A program made the position numbers and the translations under genes. A stretch of DNA of 16,899 nt, taken from contig CAJCIW010000097.1 in NCBI GenBank assembly GCA_903970455.1, positions 1 through 16,899 on the forward strand, given 5' to 3'. The notes under the pieces were generated by a model. It did no database searches and had not been told where the DNA came from. It was given only the letters and a program-made list of their open reading frames with translations. The stretch is from Verrucomicrobiota bacterium. Its GTDB lineage: Bacteria; Chlamydiota; Chlamydiia; Chlamydiales; Rhabdochlamydiaceae. Shown here piece by piece: positions 7,594 through 14,985 of this stretch. Every line of letters starts with the position of its first letter. Within the stretch, counting starts at the first letter, position 1.

Positions 7594-8533
7594 AAGACTC
7601 CATCAGTTTATTGATCTCTTCCAAATCAGCAACTTTTTCAATGCTACAGGTCGGCTCTGCAACGCCGATCCGCTTGTTCATCCCGCCCAAACTCTTTCCG
7701 GGGCCCATTTCGAAATAGATATCAATTTTGCTCTCCATGATTTTGCGGATCCCTTTTTCCCAACGTACAGGACTCACGACCTGATCGATGAGCGCTTCGC
7801 GCATCTGCTCCGGAGAAGCAATAAAGTCTCCAGGAACATTCATCACAATATCAATGGCGCTCTCGCGAAAGGGAACTGTCCCGATTTTTGCGGCGAGTTT
7901 TCGCTGTGCGGAATCCATGAGGCCGCTATGAAATGCTCCAGAAACTTCCAAAGGAAGGAGCCGTTTTGCGCCCTTTTGCTTCAAAGTCTGTGCGGCAAGG
8001 GCGATCGCATCAAGGGATCCGGCAATGACGACTTGTCCCGGGCAATTCAGGTTGGCGACCCACACAGGATGAGGCGGATTCAATTCACGCAGCACTGCTT
8101 CTACAGCTTCTTCACTCATGCCGAGGACCACTTGCATGGTGCCTTTCGTCTCTTCGCATGCGGCATGCATCGCCTCTCCCCTTGTCCGGACGAGACCTAA
8201 GCAATCGGGAAACGCTATTTTTCCGGCAGCTGTGAGAGCAGTGTACTCCCCTAAACTCAATCCGGCGCAAACGGTCGGCTTCAACTCAGGAAATTGGGAT
8301 TGGACAACGCGCAAAATCGCGATACTGCAGATGTAAATGGCGATCTGGCTGTTCCTGGTCAGAGTTAATTCTTCAGCAGGCCCTTCGAAAATCAGTCTGG
8401 AAAATGAGCGATTTAAAAAGTGGTCGGCTTCTTCGAATGTTTGCCTGGCAAGCGGAAATTGTTCGTGAAAATCTTTCCCCATTCCCGGGTATTGGGCTCC
8501 TTGTCCTGGAAAAAGAAAAGCAAATTTTCTCAT
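7574..8533 (-). CDS. fabD: Malonyl-CoA:ACP transacylase
   Basis: This enzyme moves malonyl groups from CoA to ACP, supplying extender units for FabH and the elongation enzymes. The 319 residues have the nucleophile Ser93 in GLSLGEY, His202 in SGAFHSG, Arg118 and Gln11 in PGQGAQ, closely matching E. coli FabD (Ser92, His201, Arg117, Gln11). The start is the ATG at 8533, which follows AGAGAGG by 5 nt and overlaps the fabH stop as ATGA. The in-frame stretch upstream to 8575 lies inside fabH and is not part of the protein. Its end overlaps fabG by 20 nt. Confidence 0.96.
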   Translation of the reverse strand: MRKFAFLFPGQGAQYPGMGKDFHEQFPLARQTFEEADHFLNRSFSRLIFEGPAEELTLTRNSQIAIYICSIAILRVVQSQFPELKPTVCAGLSLGEYTALTAAGKIAFPDCLGLVRTRGEAMHAACEETKGTMQVVLGMSEEAVEAVLRELNPPHPVWVANLNCPGQVVIAGSLDAIALAAQTLKQKGAKRLLPLEVSGAFHSGLMDSAQRKLAAKIGTVPFRESAIDIVMNVPGDFIASPEQMREALIDQVVSPVRWEKGIRKIMESKIDIYFEMGPGKSLGGMNKRIGVAEPTCSIEKVADLEEINKLMESYAAANS

Positions 8534-9528
8534 GAAAGCCTCTCTTTTTCCAAAGTGAGGATGGATGCTCCCCATGTTAAACCGGCTCCGAAAGCCATTA
8601 AAAGGATGTTTTCTCCTTCCCCTACTCCCTTTTCGCGCAAGAGTTCATCGAGGGCGATGCCGATAGAAGAGGCGGAGGTGTTCCCGTATTTATGGATTGT
8701 CAAGTAAACCCGTTCCATCGGAACGGCGAACCGCTTGGCAATCCCTTCAATGATCCGAATATTTGCCTGGTGGGGGACGATCCAGCTGATCTCGGATTCG
8801 CCCAGACCGACGCGATCGAGGCATTGCTTAGAGGCTTGTTCCATGCGCCGCACAGCATGTTTATAAGTTTCTTTTCCGTCCATTTGTAAATAATGCAGGT
8901 CTTCGCACAACGTTTGCGCGGAAGCCGGCTGACGACAACCTCCTGCAGGAAGGATCAATAATTCAGCGAGCTCGCCGTCCGCGCCTAAACAGACGTCCCG
9001 AACGACCAGACCGTCGCCCCGGCCGCTGACGACACATGCAGACGCGCCGTCGCCGAAAAGCACACACGTGTTGCGGTCCTTATAGTTGATAATCGAAGAC
9101 AATTTCTCTGACGCGACGATTAAAACATTTTTATACAATCCAGATTCGATATAAGCTTTAGCTTGCGAGAGCGCATAGATATAACCTGTGCATGCCGCCT
9201 GGACATCGATCGCTGCAGCATTGACCGCTTTCAATCGGGCTTGTAAAAGGCAGGCTGTACTGGGGAAGACATAATCAGGGGTGAGCGTCGCTACGAGGAT
9301 TAAATCGACCTCTTCTGGAGAGATCTTCGCTGCTTCAATCGCCTTCACAGCGGCTTCGTAGCCCATATCAGAGGTGTACTCGTCGCTGCGCGCCAGGCGT
9401 CTTTCCTTCATCCCTGTGCGCGATAGGATCCATTCGTCCGAAGTCTCGACCATTTTTTCAAGGTCAAGATTCGACAAGACGCGTTCGGGTAGATAGCAAC
9501 CGGTGCCAATAATACGAGCTTTTGTCAT
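8530..9528 (-). CDS. fabH: 3-oxoacyl-[acyl-carrier-protein] synthase III
   Basis: This enzyme starts fatty-acid synthesis by condensing acetyl-CoA (or another short primer) with malonyl-ACP. The 332 residues carry the full triad: Cys113 in QAACTG, His253 in VPHQAN and Asn283 in YGNTSA. The N-terminal segment IIGTGCYLPERV and LDLEKMVETSDEWI are typical of the family. The ATG at 9528 gives the family-like MTKARIIGTG. An in-frame TTG at 9537 is possible, but neither start has a clear Shine-Dalgarno sequence. It is the first gene of fabH-fabD-fabG-acpP; no fabF or plsX is present in the window. Confidence 0.96.
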   Translation of the reverse strand: MTKARIIGTGCYLPERVLSNLDLEKMVETSDEWILSRTGMKERRLARSDEYTSDMGYEAAVKAIEAAKISPEEVDLILVATLTPDYVFPSTACLLQARLKAVNAAAIDVQAACTGYIYALSQAKAYIESGLYKNVLIVASEKLSSIINYKDRNTCVLFGDGASACVVSGRGDGLVVRDVCLGADGELAELLILPAGGCRQPASAQTLCEDLHYLQMDGKETYKHAVRRMEQASKQCLDRVGLGESEISWIVPHQANIRIIEGIAKRFAVPMERVYLTIHKYGNTSASSIGIALDELLREKGVGEGENILLMAFGAGLTWGASILTLEKERLS

Positions 9529-9562
9529 GAAAAACAAATATTTATTATGTAAACTAGCAACA

Positions 9563-9590
9563 ATTTTACCCCACCCATCTAAAAATGCAA
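9563..9590 (-). promoter_or_regulatory. Candidate promoter for the fab operon
   Basis: On the minus strand, TTGCAT (9590-9585) and TAAAAT (9568-9563) are 16 nt apart, about 35 nt before the fabH start. The -10 is good (5 of 6), the -35 poor (3 of 6). It lies in the 160-nt A+T-rich gap shared with recR, so divergent promoters are expected here. I saw no confident -35/-10 pair for recR. Confidence 0.3.
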
Positions 9591-9597
9591 AGCATTA

Positions 9598-9615
9598 TTT
9601 CTTACCGTTAAGAAA
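9598..9615. promoter_or_regulatory. Inverted repeat in the fabH-recR divergent gap
   Basis: TTTCTTA-CCGT-TAAGAAA is a perfect inverted repeat with 7-nt arms and a 4-nt centre. A smaller palindrome, AATGC-AAA-GCATT, sits beside it at 9584-9596. It lies about 70 nt from both fabH and recR, where a protein-binding site could act on both transcripts. It does not match the fatty-acid operators I know (FapR, FabR). Confidence 0.3.
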
Positions 9616-9688
9616 AAATTTCATAAGCTCTGCTACAAGAATAATACGCTTTAGAGTATTTTAGAGTTATCTAACTTAAAATATCAAT

Positions 9689-10288
9689 ATGGCCAAATAT
9701 CCCACTGACCTTGTGCAACTCATCGCTTTTTTTAAAAAACTACCTGGCGTCGGCACCAAGACTGCAGAACGTTTCGCGTTTCAATTATTTCATTGGCAAG
9801 ATGCTGATCTCCATGTTTTTTCCCATCTTGTCTCGCAATTTAAAATTAAAATCACCAAGTGTGCCGAATGCAGCTGTTTGACAGACCAGGGCATTTGCCC
9901 TTTTTGCCAAAGTACCTCGCGGGACAAGAGCCAGCTTTGCATCATCGCTTCCCCCCGCGATGCCTATTCGATCGAAGAAACGGGAGCCTACCGCGGTCTT
10001 TATCACGTCCTAGGCGCACTGCTGTCTCCTATGGACGGCAAAACCCCGGAACACCTGAACCTGGAACAATTGAAAAAAAGAATTACAGACCTTCAAATTA
10101 AAGAAATCATTATCGCCCTTGACTCCACTTTGGAAGGCGATACGACGTCCCTCTTCCTTAAAGAAAAGATTCATCAGTGGGGCCTTCCCGTTTCACGGCT
10201 CGCCTTTGGCCTGCCCATTGGAAGCTCTCTCGACTTCGTCGATGGAGGCACTCTCGCTCGCGCCCTGACCGGCCGCCAAACTTTCTAG
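9689..10288 (+). CDS. recR: Recombination mediator protein RecR
   Basis: This cytoplasmic DNA-repair protein works with RecF/RecO to load RecA on gapped DNA. Its 199 residues are normal for the family. There is an N-terminal helix-hairpin-helix (LPGVGTKTAERFAF), a four-Cys zinc finger (Cys58, Cys61, Cys70, Cys73), and a Toprim domain beginning around LCIIASPRDAYSIEETG. The C-terminal part contains GLPIGSSLDFVDGGTLARAL, as expected. The ATG at 9689 lacks a clear Shine-Dalgarno sequence, perhaps reflecting a short leader. It is the first plus-strand gene after the divergent gap, 91 nt before bamA, which has its own promoter. Confidence 0.96.
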   Translation: MAKYPTDLVQLIAFFKKLPGVGTKTAERFAFQLFHWQDADLHVFSHLVSQFKIKITKCAECSCLTDQGICPFCQSTSRDKSQLCIIASPRDAYSIEETGAYRGLYHVLGALLSPMDGKTPEHLNLEQLKKRITDLQIKEIIIALDSTLEGDTTSLFLKEKIHQWGLPVSRLAFGLPIGSSLDFVDGGTLARALTGRQTF

Positions 10289-10316
10289 AACTTCCTTCCT
10301 GTTTTGACCGAGGCAA

Positions 10317-10346
10317 TTGCAAATATTCCTTTCCTTTCTTTATACT
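10317..10346 (+). promoter_or_regulatory. Candidate promoter for bamA-skp-lpxD
   Basis: TTGCAA (10317-10322) and TATACT (10341-10346) are 18 nt apart with a pyrimidine-rich spacer, 34 nt before the bamA ATG. The -10 matches 5 of 6 and the -35 4 of 6. It would let the envelope genes be expressed apart from recR. Confidence 0.5.
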
Positions 10347-10379
10347 CGGCAAACTCGATTTGAGTGGAACATTTTCGCC

Positions 10380-12746
10380 ATGAGTAAAAAAATCCTCGCC
10401 TACCTGTCTCTTATCGCCTTCACATGCGCTCCCATGTATTCCCTGATGGCAGCCTATCCGAACTCCTCCGTCGAAGCCTTCGAGGATCGCAAAGTCGCCA
10501 ATATCGAAGTCCAGCCGGAAAACCTGCCGCCGAACGCCTCTTTTGATCCGAAGAGTGTGATTTCCCGTCTGAAAACAAAAGTTGGCGATCCTTTTTCTCA
10601 ATTGATTTTCGATAGCGATCTCAAGACCCTTTCCGACGAGTACGATCGTGTCGAGCCAAACATCCGCGTTCAAAATGGGGAGGTTTACGTCACGATTAGA
10701 GTTTGGCCGCGGCCGACCATCCGGACGATCAAATGGAATGGGAACACGCACATTAAAACAAGGACACTCCAAAAAGAACTTGGTGTCAAACCCAGCGCCG
10801 TTTTCAACCGGCAAGCCTTCAACAAAGCTTTCAACAAAGTCAAAGAATACTATATTAAAAAAGGGTATTTCGAATCGCAGCTGCAATACATTGTCGTTCC
10901 CGACACTAAGACCAACGAAGTGGACATCGCCATTGATGTGCGCGAAGGAAGATCCGGGAAAATCGACAACATTGTGTTTAAAGGATTCACGAAGAGCGAA
11001 CGCAGTGAAATCCTCGGGATGATCTATACCAAAAAGTACAATCTTTTTACGAGCTGGCTGACCGGGGCAGGGATCTATAATGAAGAAGCACTCGAACAAG
11101 ACAAGCTGACAATTGCCAACCTTCTGCAAAACCGGGGTTATGCCGATGCGAAGGTCGATATCTATGTCAGAGAAGCTAAAAATGAAGGAAAAATCATCCT
11201 CGAAATTGTTGCGGACAGAGGGGCTTTGTTTCATTTCGGGAAAATCAGCTTCATTGGCAATGGTCTCTTCACTGATGAGCAGATCGATGCTGTATTTCAA
11301 GCACGGCCCGGCGCTGTTTATTCCCCGGACCAACTCCGTGAGTCTGCCCAAGCGATTAAAGAGCTTTATGGGCGCAAAGGCTATATCGATGCGAATGTCC
11401 AGTATGAAACACGCCTTGTCGATAATGAACCTCTTTTCAATGTTTTATATCGGATTGACGAAGGGGAACAGTACAAGATCGGCATGGTCCGTGTCTTTGG
11501 CAACGTGCAGACAGAAGCCCGCGTCATTTTACGCGAATCTTTGCTCGTGCCTGGAGAAACGTTTGACAGTGCGAAATTGAAGGCGACGCAGCGCCGCCTG
11601 GAAAATATAGGTTATTTTAAGAGCGTGAATGTCTATGCGGTACGGACGCAGGACGATCAAGCCCTCGGAGAAAACTACCGCGACGTCTATATCGAAGTGG
11701 AGGAGACGACGACGGGCAATATCAGCCTTTTCTTTGGCTTTAGCAGCGCCGACAATGTGTTCGGCGGCCTTGATTTGTCGGAGAGCAACTTCAACTACAA
11801 AGGGATTCCGCGCGTTTTCAAAGATGGTCTTTCCTCTTTGCGCGGCGGCGGCGAATATGCCCATGCCAGGGCAAGTTTGGGAGCTAAACAGAACTCTTAC
11901 ATCATCACTTGGCTGACTCCTTATTTCCGCGATACGCTTTGGCGGGTCGGATTTGATGTTTCCGATACACAAAGCACCTTGATTTCGGATGATTATAATA
12001 TCCATACGATTGGATTCTCTTTATATGCCTCTTACCCGTTGAACAATTACTGGACCTTTGGAACCAAATACCGTTTTCGCGATTCTATCATCAAAGTTCC
12101 TAAACACACGTCTAAAGAGGAACGGGAGCAAGCCCATCACGACGGAGTCATCTCCGGGATTGGAACCTCGATCACATTCGATTCGACCGACAGCGCCATC
12201 AAGCCGCATAACGGCTTCCGCTCTTCCCTTGAGGGAGAGTTCGTAGGGATTTTTGGGAATTACAACTACTTGCGTTTCGCCTATGTGAATAGCTACTATA
12301 CTCAGCTTTGGCACCATGGAATCATGAAATACCGATGGGACCTACGGTTTATTGAACCTATCTTGAAGACGAAAAATGGAGAAGATATTCCGTTGAGCGA
12401 ACGATTCTTCATTGGAGGGCTCAACTCTGTTCGCGGCTATCGCGATTTCGACTTGGGGCCCCATTTTAAGAGTGGGGATCCTACGGGCGGCATTTCGGCC
12501 ACTGTATTATCGATTGAATACCTCCACGAAATCCTACCGATCATGGACCTCTTCGTCTTTGTCGATGCGGGAAGCATCGCTTTAAAGTCGTTTTATTTTT
12601 CCACTTTTCGATTAACATATGGAATCGGTACACGGCTTGAATTGATCAACCGCGTGCCCATCATTTTAGGACTCGGATTCCCTGTCAACAGACAAGAGGG
12701 GGCCGATGTCCGCAAGTTCTTCTTCTCAATGGGAGGCCAATTTTAA
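10380..12746 (+). CDS. bamA: Outer-membrane protein assembly factor BamA (Omp85)
   Basis: This essential outer-membrane insertase folds beta-barrel proteins. The 788 residues comprise a signal peptide (MSKKILAYLSLIAFTC...), a periplasmic part of about five POTRA repeats up to roughly residue 440, and a C-terminal 16-strand-type barrel. The barrel holds the conserved VRGY at 684-687 inside GLNSVRGYRDF. The protein ends in Phe, the usual outer-membrane sorting residue. The start is the ATG at 10380, because it directly precedes the signal peptide; the open frame back to 10317 has no role. Skp and LpxD follow, and Skp delivers clients to BamA. Length agrees with chlamydial Omp85 proteins. Confidence 0.96.
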   Translation: MSKKILAYLSLIAFTCAPMYSLMAAYPNSSVEAFEDRKVANIEVQPENLPPNASFDPKSVISRLKTKVGDPFSQLIFDSDLKTLSDEYDRVEPNIRVQNGEVYVTIRVWPRPTIRTIKWNGNTHIKTRTLQKELGVKPSAVFNRQAFNKAFNKVKEYYIKKGYFESQLQYIVVPDTKTNEVDIAIDVREGRSGKIDNIVFKGFTKSERSEILGMIYTKKYNLFTSWLTGAGIYNEEALEQDKLTIANLLQNRGYADAKVDIYVREAKNEGKIILEIVADRGALFHFGKISFIGNGLFTDEQIDAVFQARPGAVYSPDQLRESAQAIKELYGRKGYIDANVQYETRLVDNEPLFNVLYRIDEGEQYKIGMVRVFGNVQTEARVILRESLLVPGETFDSAKLKATQRRLENIGYFKSVNVYAVRTQDDQALGENYRDVYIEVEETTTGNISLFFGFSSADNVFGGLDLSESNFNYKGIPRVFKDGLSSLRGGGEYAHARASLGAKQNSYIITWLTPYFRDTLWRVGFDVSDTQSTLISDDYNIHTIGFSLYASYPLNNYWTFGTKYRFRDSIIKVPKHTSKEEREQAHHDGVISGIGTSITFDSTDSAIKPHNGFRSSLEGEFVGIFGNYNYLRFAYVNSYYTQLWHHGIMKYRWDLRFIEPILKTKNGEDIPLSERFFIGGLNSVRGYRDFDLGPHFKSGDPTGGISATVLSIEYLHEILPIMDLFVFVDAGSIALKSFYFSTFRLTYGIGTRLELINRVPIILGLGFPVNRQEGADVRKFFFSMGGQF

Positions 12747-12770
12747 CATGAATTCAAAAGGAGAGACCAC

Positions 12771-13373
12771 ATGAAAAGCTTGAAACGCTTTATCCCTGCA
12801 CTATTTCTCGCAACCGCTTTGGCAACAGATGCTTTCGCGGCAGAAACCCCGTCAAATTACGGCATTGTCAACTTCGGTGTCTGCATCAGCGATTCCAAAC
12901 TCGGTAAACAAGAGCAAGCTTCCTTCGAAACTCTTAAGAAACAGATGACCTCTCTTCTCGAAGACACCGAGAAACAGCTCGGTGAGCTTTCTGCAAAATT
13001 CAATGATCCAGAATTTCTCGATGGACTCTCCCCAGAAGCCGAAGAGGAGCTTAAAAATAAATTCCGGACGCTCAATGAAGAACTCGGCCGCTACCAAAAT
13101 CAGTATTATCAAGTGATGAACCAGGCCAATATGCGCATCATGCAGACGATATCGGTAAGCATCAATTCCGCCTCGGAAAAAGTTGCGAAGGAGAAGAAAC
13201 TGAGCATGGTCGTCAATAAAGACGCCTGCTTCTATTTTACTCCAGGGCTCGACGTTACAAATCTCGTCATTGGTGAAATGGACAAAGCTTTTGCAGAAGA
13301 TTCCAAAAAACAGGCAGCAGTCGCCAAAGCGGAAGATCAAACTGGTGAACAAAAACCGGAAACCAAAAAGTAG
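12771..13373 (+). CDS. skp: Periplasmic chaperone Skp/OmpH
   Basis: This periplasmic trimeric chaperone holds unfolded outer-membrane proteins on their way to BamA. The 200 residues begin with a clear signal peptide (MKSLKRFIPALFLATALATD, cleavage likely after AFA at 23). A short beta segment (YGIVNFGVCISDSKLGK) and a long charged coiled-coil region from about 45 to 135 follow, as in the OmpH family. The C-terminal 25 residues are Lys/Glu/Gln-rich and low in complexity. A strong AAGGAGAG lies just upstream of the ATG. It sits 24 nt after bamA and 2 nt before lpxD, so the three are one operon. Confidence 0.93.
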   Translation: MKSLKRFIPALFLATALATDAFAAETPSNYGIVNFGVCISDSKLGKQEQASFETLKKQMTSLLEDTEKQLGELSAKFNDPEFLDGLSPEAEEELKNKFRTLNEELGRYQNQYYQVMNQANMRIMQTISVSINSASEKVAKEKKLSMVVNKDACFYFTPGLDVTNLVIGEMDKAFAEDSKKQAAVAKAEDQTGEQKPETKK

Positions 13374-13375
13374 CC

Positions 13376-14416
13376 ATGCAACATACTCTTTCTGAGCTTG
13401 CAAAGCTCACGCAATCTACCCTGATCGGCGATCCCGAATTCACCATCACAGGCGTCGATGCACTCGATTCTGCTTGCCCAGAGGATGCTTCTTTTTTGGC
13501 CAATCCCAAATACCGCTCTCTTTTAAAAGAGACGAAAGCCGGGGTCATTTGTATCGATAGGCAAACTCCTCCCGAGGAGAATAAAAATTTCCTTGTTTCA
13601 GATGACCCTTCCCGCGCTTTTCAGACCATCCTGGAAGCTTTGTTAGTCACACCGTATAATTCAACCGGATTTGAAGGCGTCCACCCGACAGCGGTGGTCC
13701 ATCCCACCGCTTTTCTTGCGAAAGACGTCCAAATTGGTCCCTATGCTGTGATCGACCAGGGCGCCTCCATTGGCGATGAGACAAAAATAGGCGCGCATGC
13801 TGCCATTGGCCCCGGCGTCACCATTGGGAGGCAGTGCCACCTTCATCCCCACGTGACTATCCGCGAAAAATGCCGCATCGGCAATCGGGTCATTTTGCAA
13901 CCCGGCGCCGTCATCGGCTCTTGCGGTTTCGGATTCACGACCGATGCAAAAGGAAGACATACGAAACTCGAACAACTGGGCATTGTTATCATCGAAGACG
14001 ATGTCGAAATAGGCGCGAATACGACGATCGACCGCGCAAGGTTCAAATCGACTCGAATTCGACGCGGAAGCAAAATAGATAATCTCGTCCAAATCGGCCA
14101 TAATGTCGATTTAGGGGAAGATAATATCATCGTCTCCCAAACAGGGATTGCAGGCTCCGTCAAAACAGGAAAGAATGTCGTGTTCGGCGGACAGGCCGGC
14201 GTTGTGGGCCATCTTGAGATCGCAGACTACGTCATGGTCGCTACCCGAGGCGGCGTCAGCAAATCGATAACAAAGCCAGGAAAATATGCCGGCGGCCCTG
14301 TGATGAATCTTGCCGATTACAACCGACAGCAGGTCCATCTCCGTAAAATTACCGATTACGTGAAACAGATCGAAGCTTTAGAGAAAAAATTGAAAGAACT
14401 TGAGGAAATATCATGA
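13376..14416 (+). CDS. lpxD: UDP-3-O-(3-hydroxyacyl)glucosamine N-acyltransferase
   Basis: This enzyme adds the second 3-hydroxyacyl chain from acyl-ACP to the lipid A precursor. The 346 residues show an N-terminal uridine-binding-type domain (about 1-100), then a long left-handed beta-helix of hexapeptide repeats (such as IGPYAV, IGDETK, IGAHAA). The catalytic His242 is in IGHNVDLG, and a C-terminal helical, coiled-coil-like tail is rich in Lys/Glu. The match to E. coli LpxD (341 residues, His239) is good. The ATG is 2 nt after the skp stop. The stop overlaps the next gene (ATGA). It links the window's acpP/fab genes to outer-membrane lipid synthesis. Confidence 0.96.
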   Translation: MQHTLSELAKLTQSTLIGDPEFTITGVDALDSACPEDASFLANPKYRSLLKETKAGVICIDRQTPPEENKNFLVSDDPSRAFQTILEALLVTPYNSTGFEGVHPTAVVHPTAFLAKDVQIGPYAVIDQGASIGDETKIGAHAAIGPGVTIGRQCHLHPHVTIREKCRIGNRVILQPGAVIGSCGFGFTTDAKGRHTKLEQLGIVIIEDDVEIGANTTIDRARFKSTRIRRGSKIDNLVQIGHNVDLGEDNIIVSQTGIAGSVKTGKNVVFGGQAGVVGHLEIADYVMVATRGGVSKSITKPGKYAGGPVMNLADYNRQQVHLRKITDYVKQIEALEKKLKELEEIS

Positions 14417-14982
14417 CTCGACCTATCAACCCTTCCTTTTCGTATTATGGCAGCGAAGCCGGACACATTGCCGACCAAGCTGTCTCTCGATTACAAACCG
14501 CTTTTGACCGGATCGGTGCCGCTATTCGTTCGATTGGCAATGCCGTTCGATCAGCAAGCTACGGCTTGCGCCAAGAGGTTCCTTTCGAACGCTGGTTCTT
14601 CAATCATGGTTTCGAAAAACCGATTGAATGTTCCTGCGACTTACTCAAAGCGCATGCCTGGGCTGTTCTCTCTACCGGCGAGGGCTCTGTACGGATGTGC
14701 ATAGAAACAGTGGCCTATCTCTTTTCACTAGTTTTTGAGCCCGGCGAGAGTCCCCGGCATCTAGATGTTCTCAAAGCCCAAGCCCAAGGCGTGGCGTTAA
14801 GCCTCCATGCCATGTTTTCTCCCAATGGAGCCAAGGCTGCAGCCCACAACTCGGGACATCCAATCATCGGCTGCTCGATTTTCAATTGGAAATGGGGAAC
14901 CCTCTATACAGGTAAACTCGATGTCCCCCTCTGGCATGTTGAATGCAAGCAATACCCGTGGGTTGATCGCCCGGCTCAGTAG
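14413..14982 (+). CDS. Hypothetical protein coupled to lpxD
   Basis: I do not recognise a family. The 189-residue protein is mostly soluble-looking, with a helical amphipathic N-terminal part (about 15-50), a weakly hydrophobic helix around LSTGEGSVRMCIETVAYLFS, and several Cys and Trp residues near the C-terminus (FNWKWG, PLWHVECKQYPW). No signal peptide is seen. The ATG overlaps the lpxD stop as ATGA and GAGGAA precedes it, so it is translated with lpxD and is probably a real gene. In other Gram-negative bacteria lpxD is usually followed by fabZ and lpxA; here it is not. I recall an uncharacterised gene at the same place in Chlamydia trachomatis, so this may be a phylum-specific protein. 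Confidence 0.75.
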   Translation: MTRPINPSFSYYGSEAGHIADQAVSRLQTAFDRIGAAIRSIGNAVRSASYGLRQEVPFERWFFNHGFEKPIECSCDLLKAHAWAVLSTGEGSVRMCIETVAYLFSLVFEPGESPRHLDVLKAQAQGVALSLHAMFSPNGAKAAAHNSGHPIIGCSIFNWKWGTLYTGKLDVPLWHVECKQYPWVDRPAQ

Positions 14983-14985
14983 CTC

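Noticed and set aside
7304..8200. Plus-strand open frame of 298 codons across fabG and fabD
   Set aside because: It is antisense to catalytic regions of fabG and fabD, has no domain and no ribosome binding site.
10317..10379. N-terminal extension of BamA from the TTG at 10317
   Set aside because: It would precede a complete signal peptide and overlaps a good promoter; the ATG at 10380 fits the family.
10158..11351. Long minus-strand open frame of 397 codons across the recR end and bamA
   Set aside because: It is antisense to two clear genes, has no recognisable motif, and is explained by the codon bias of bamA.
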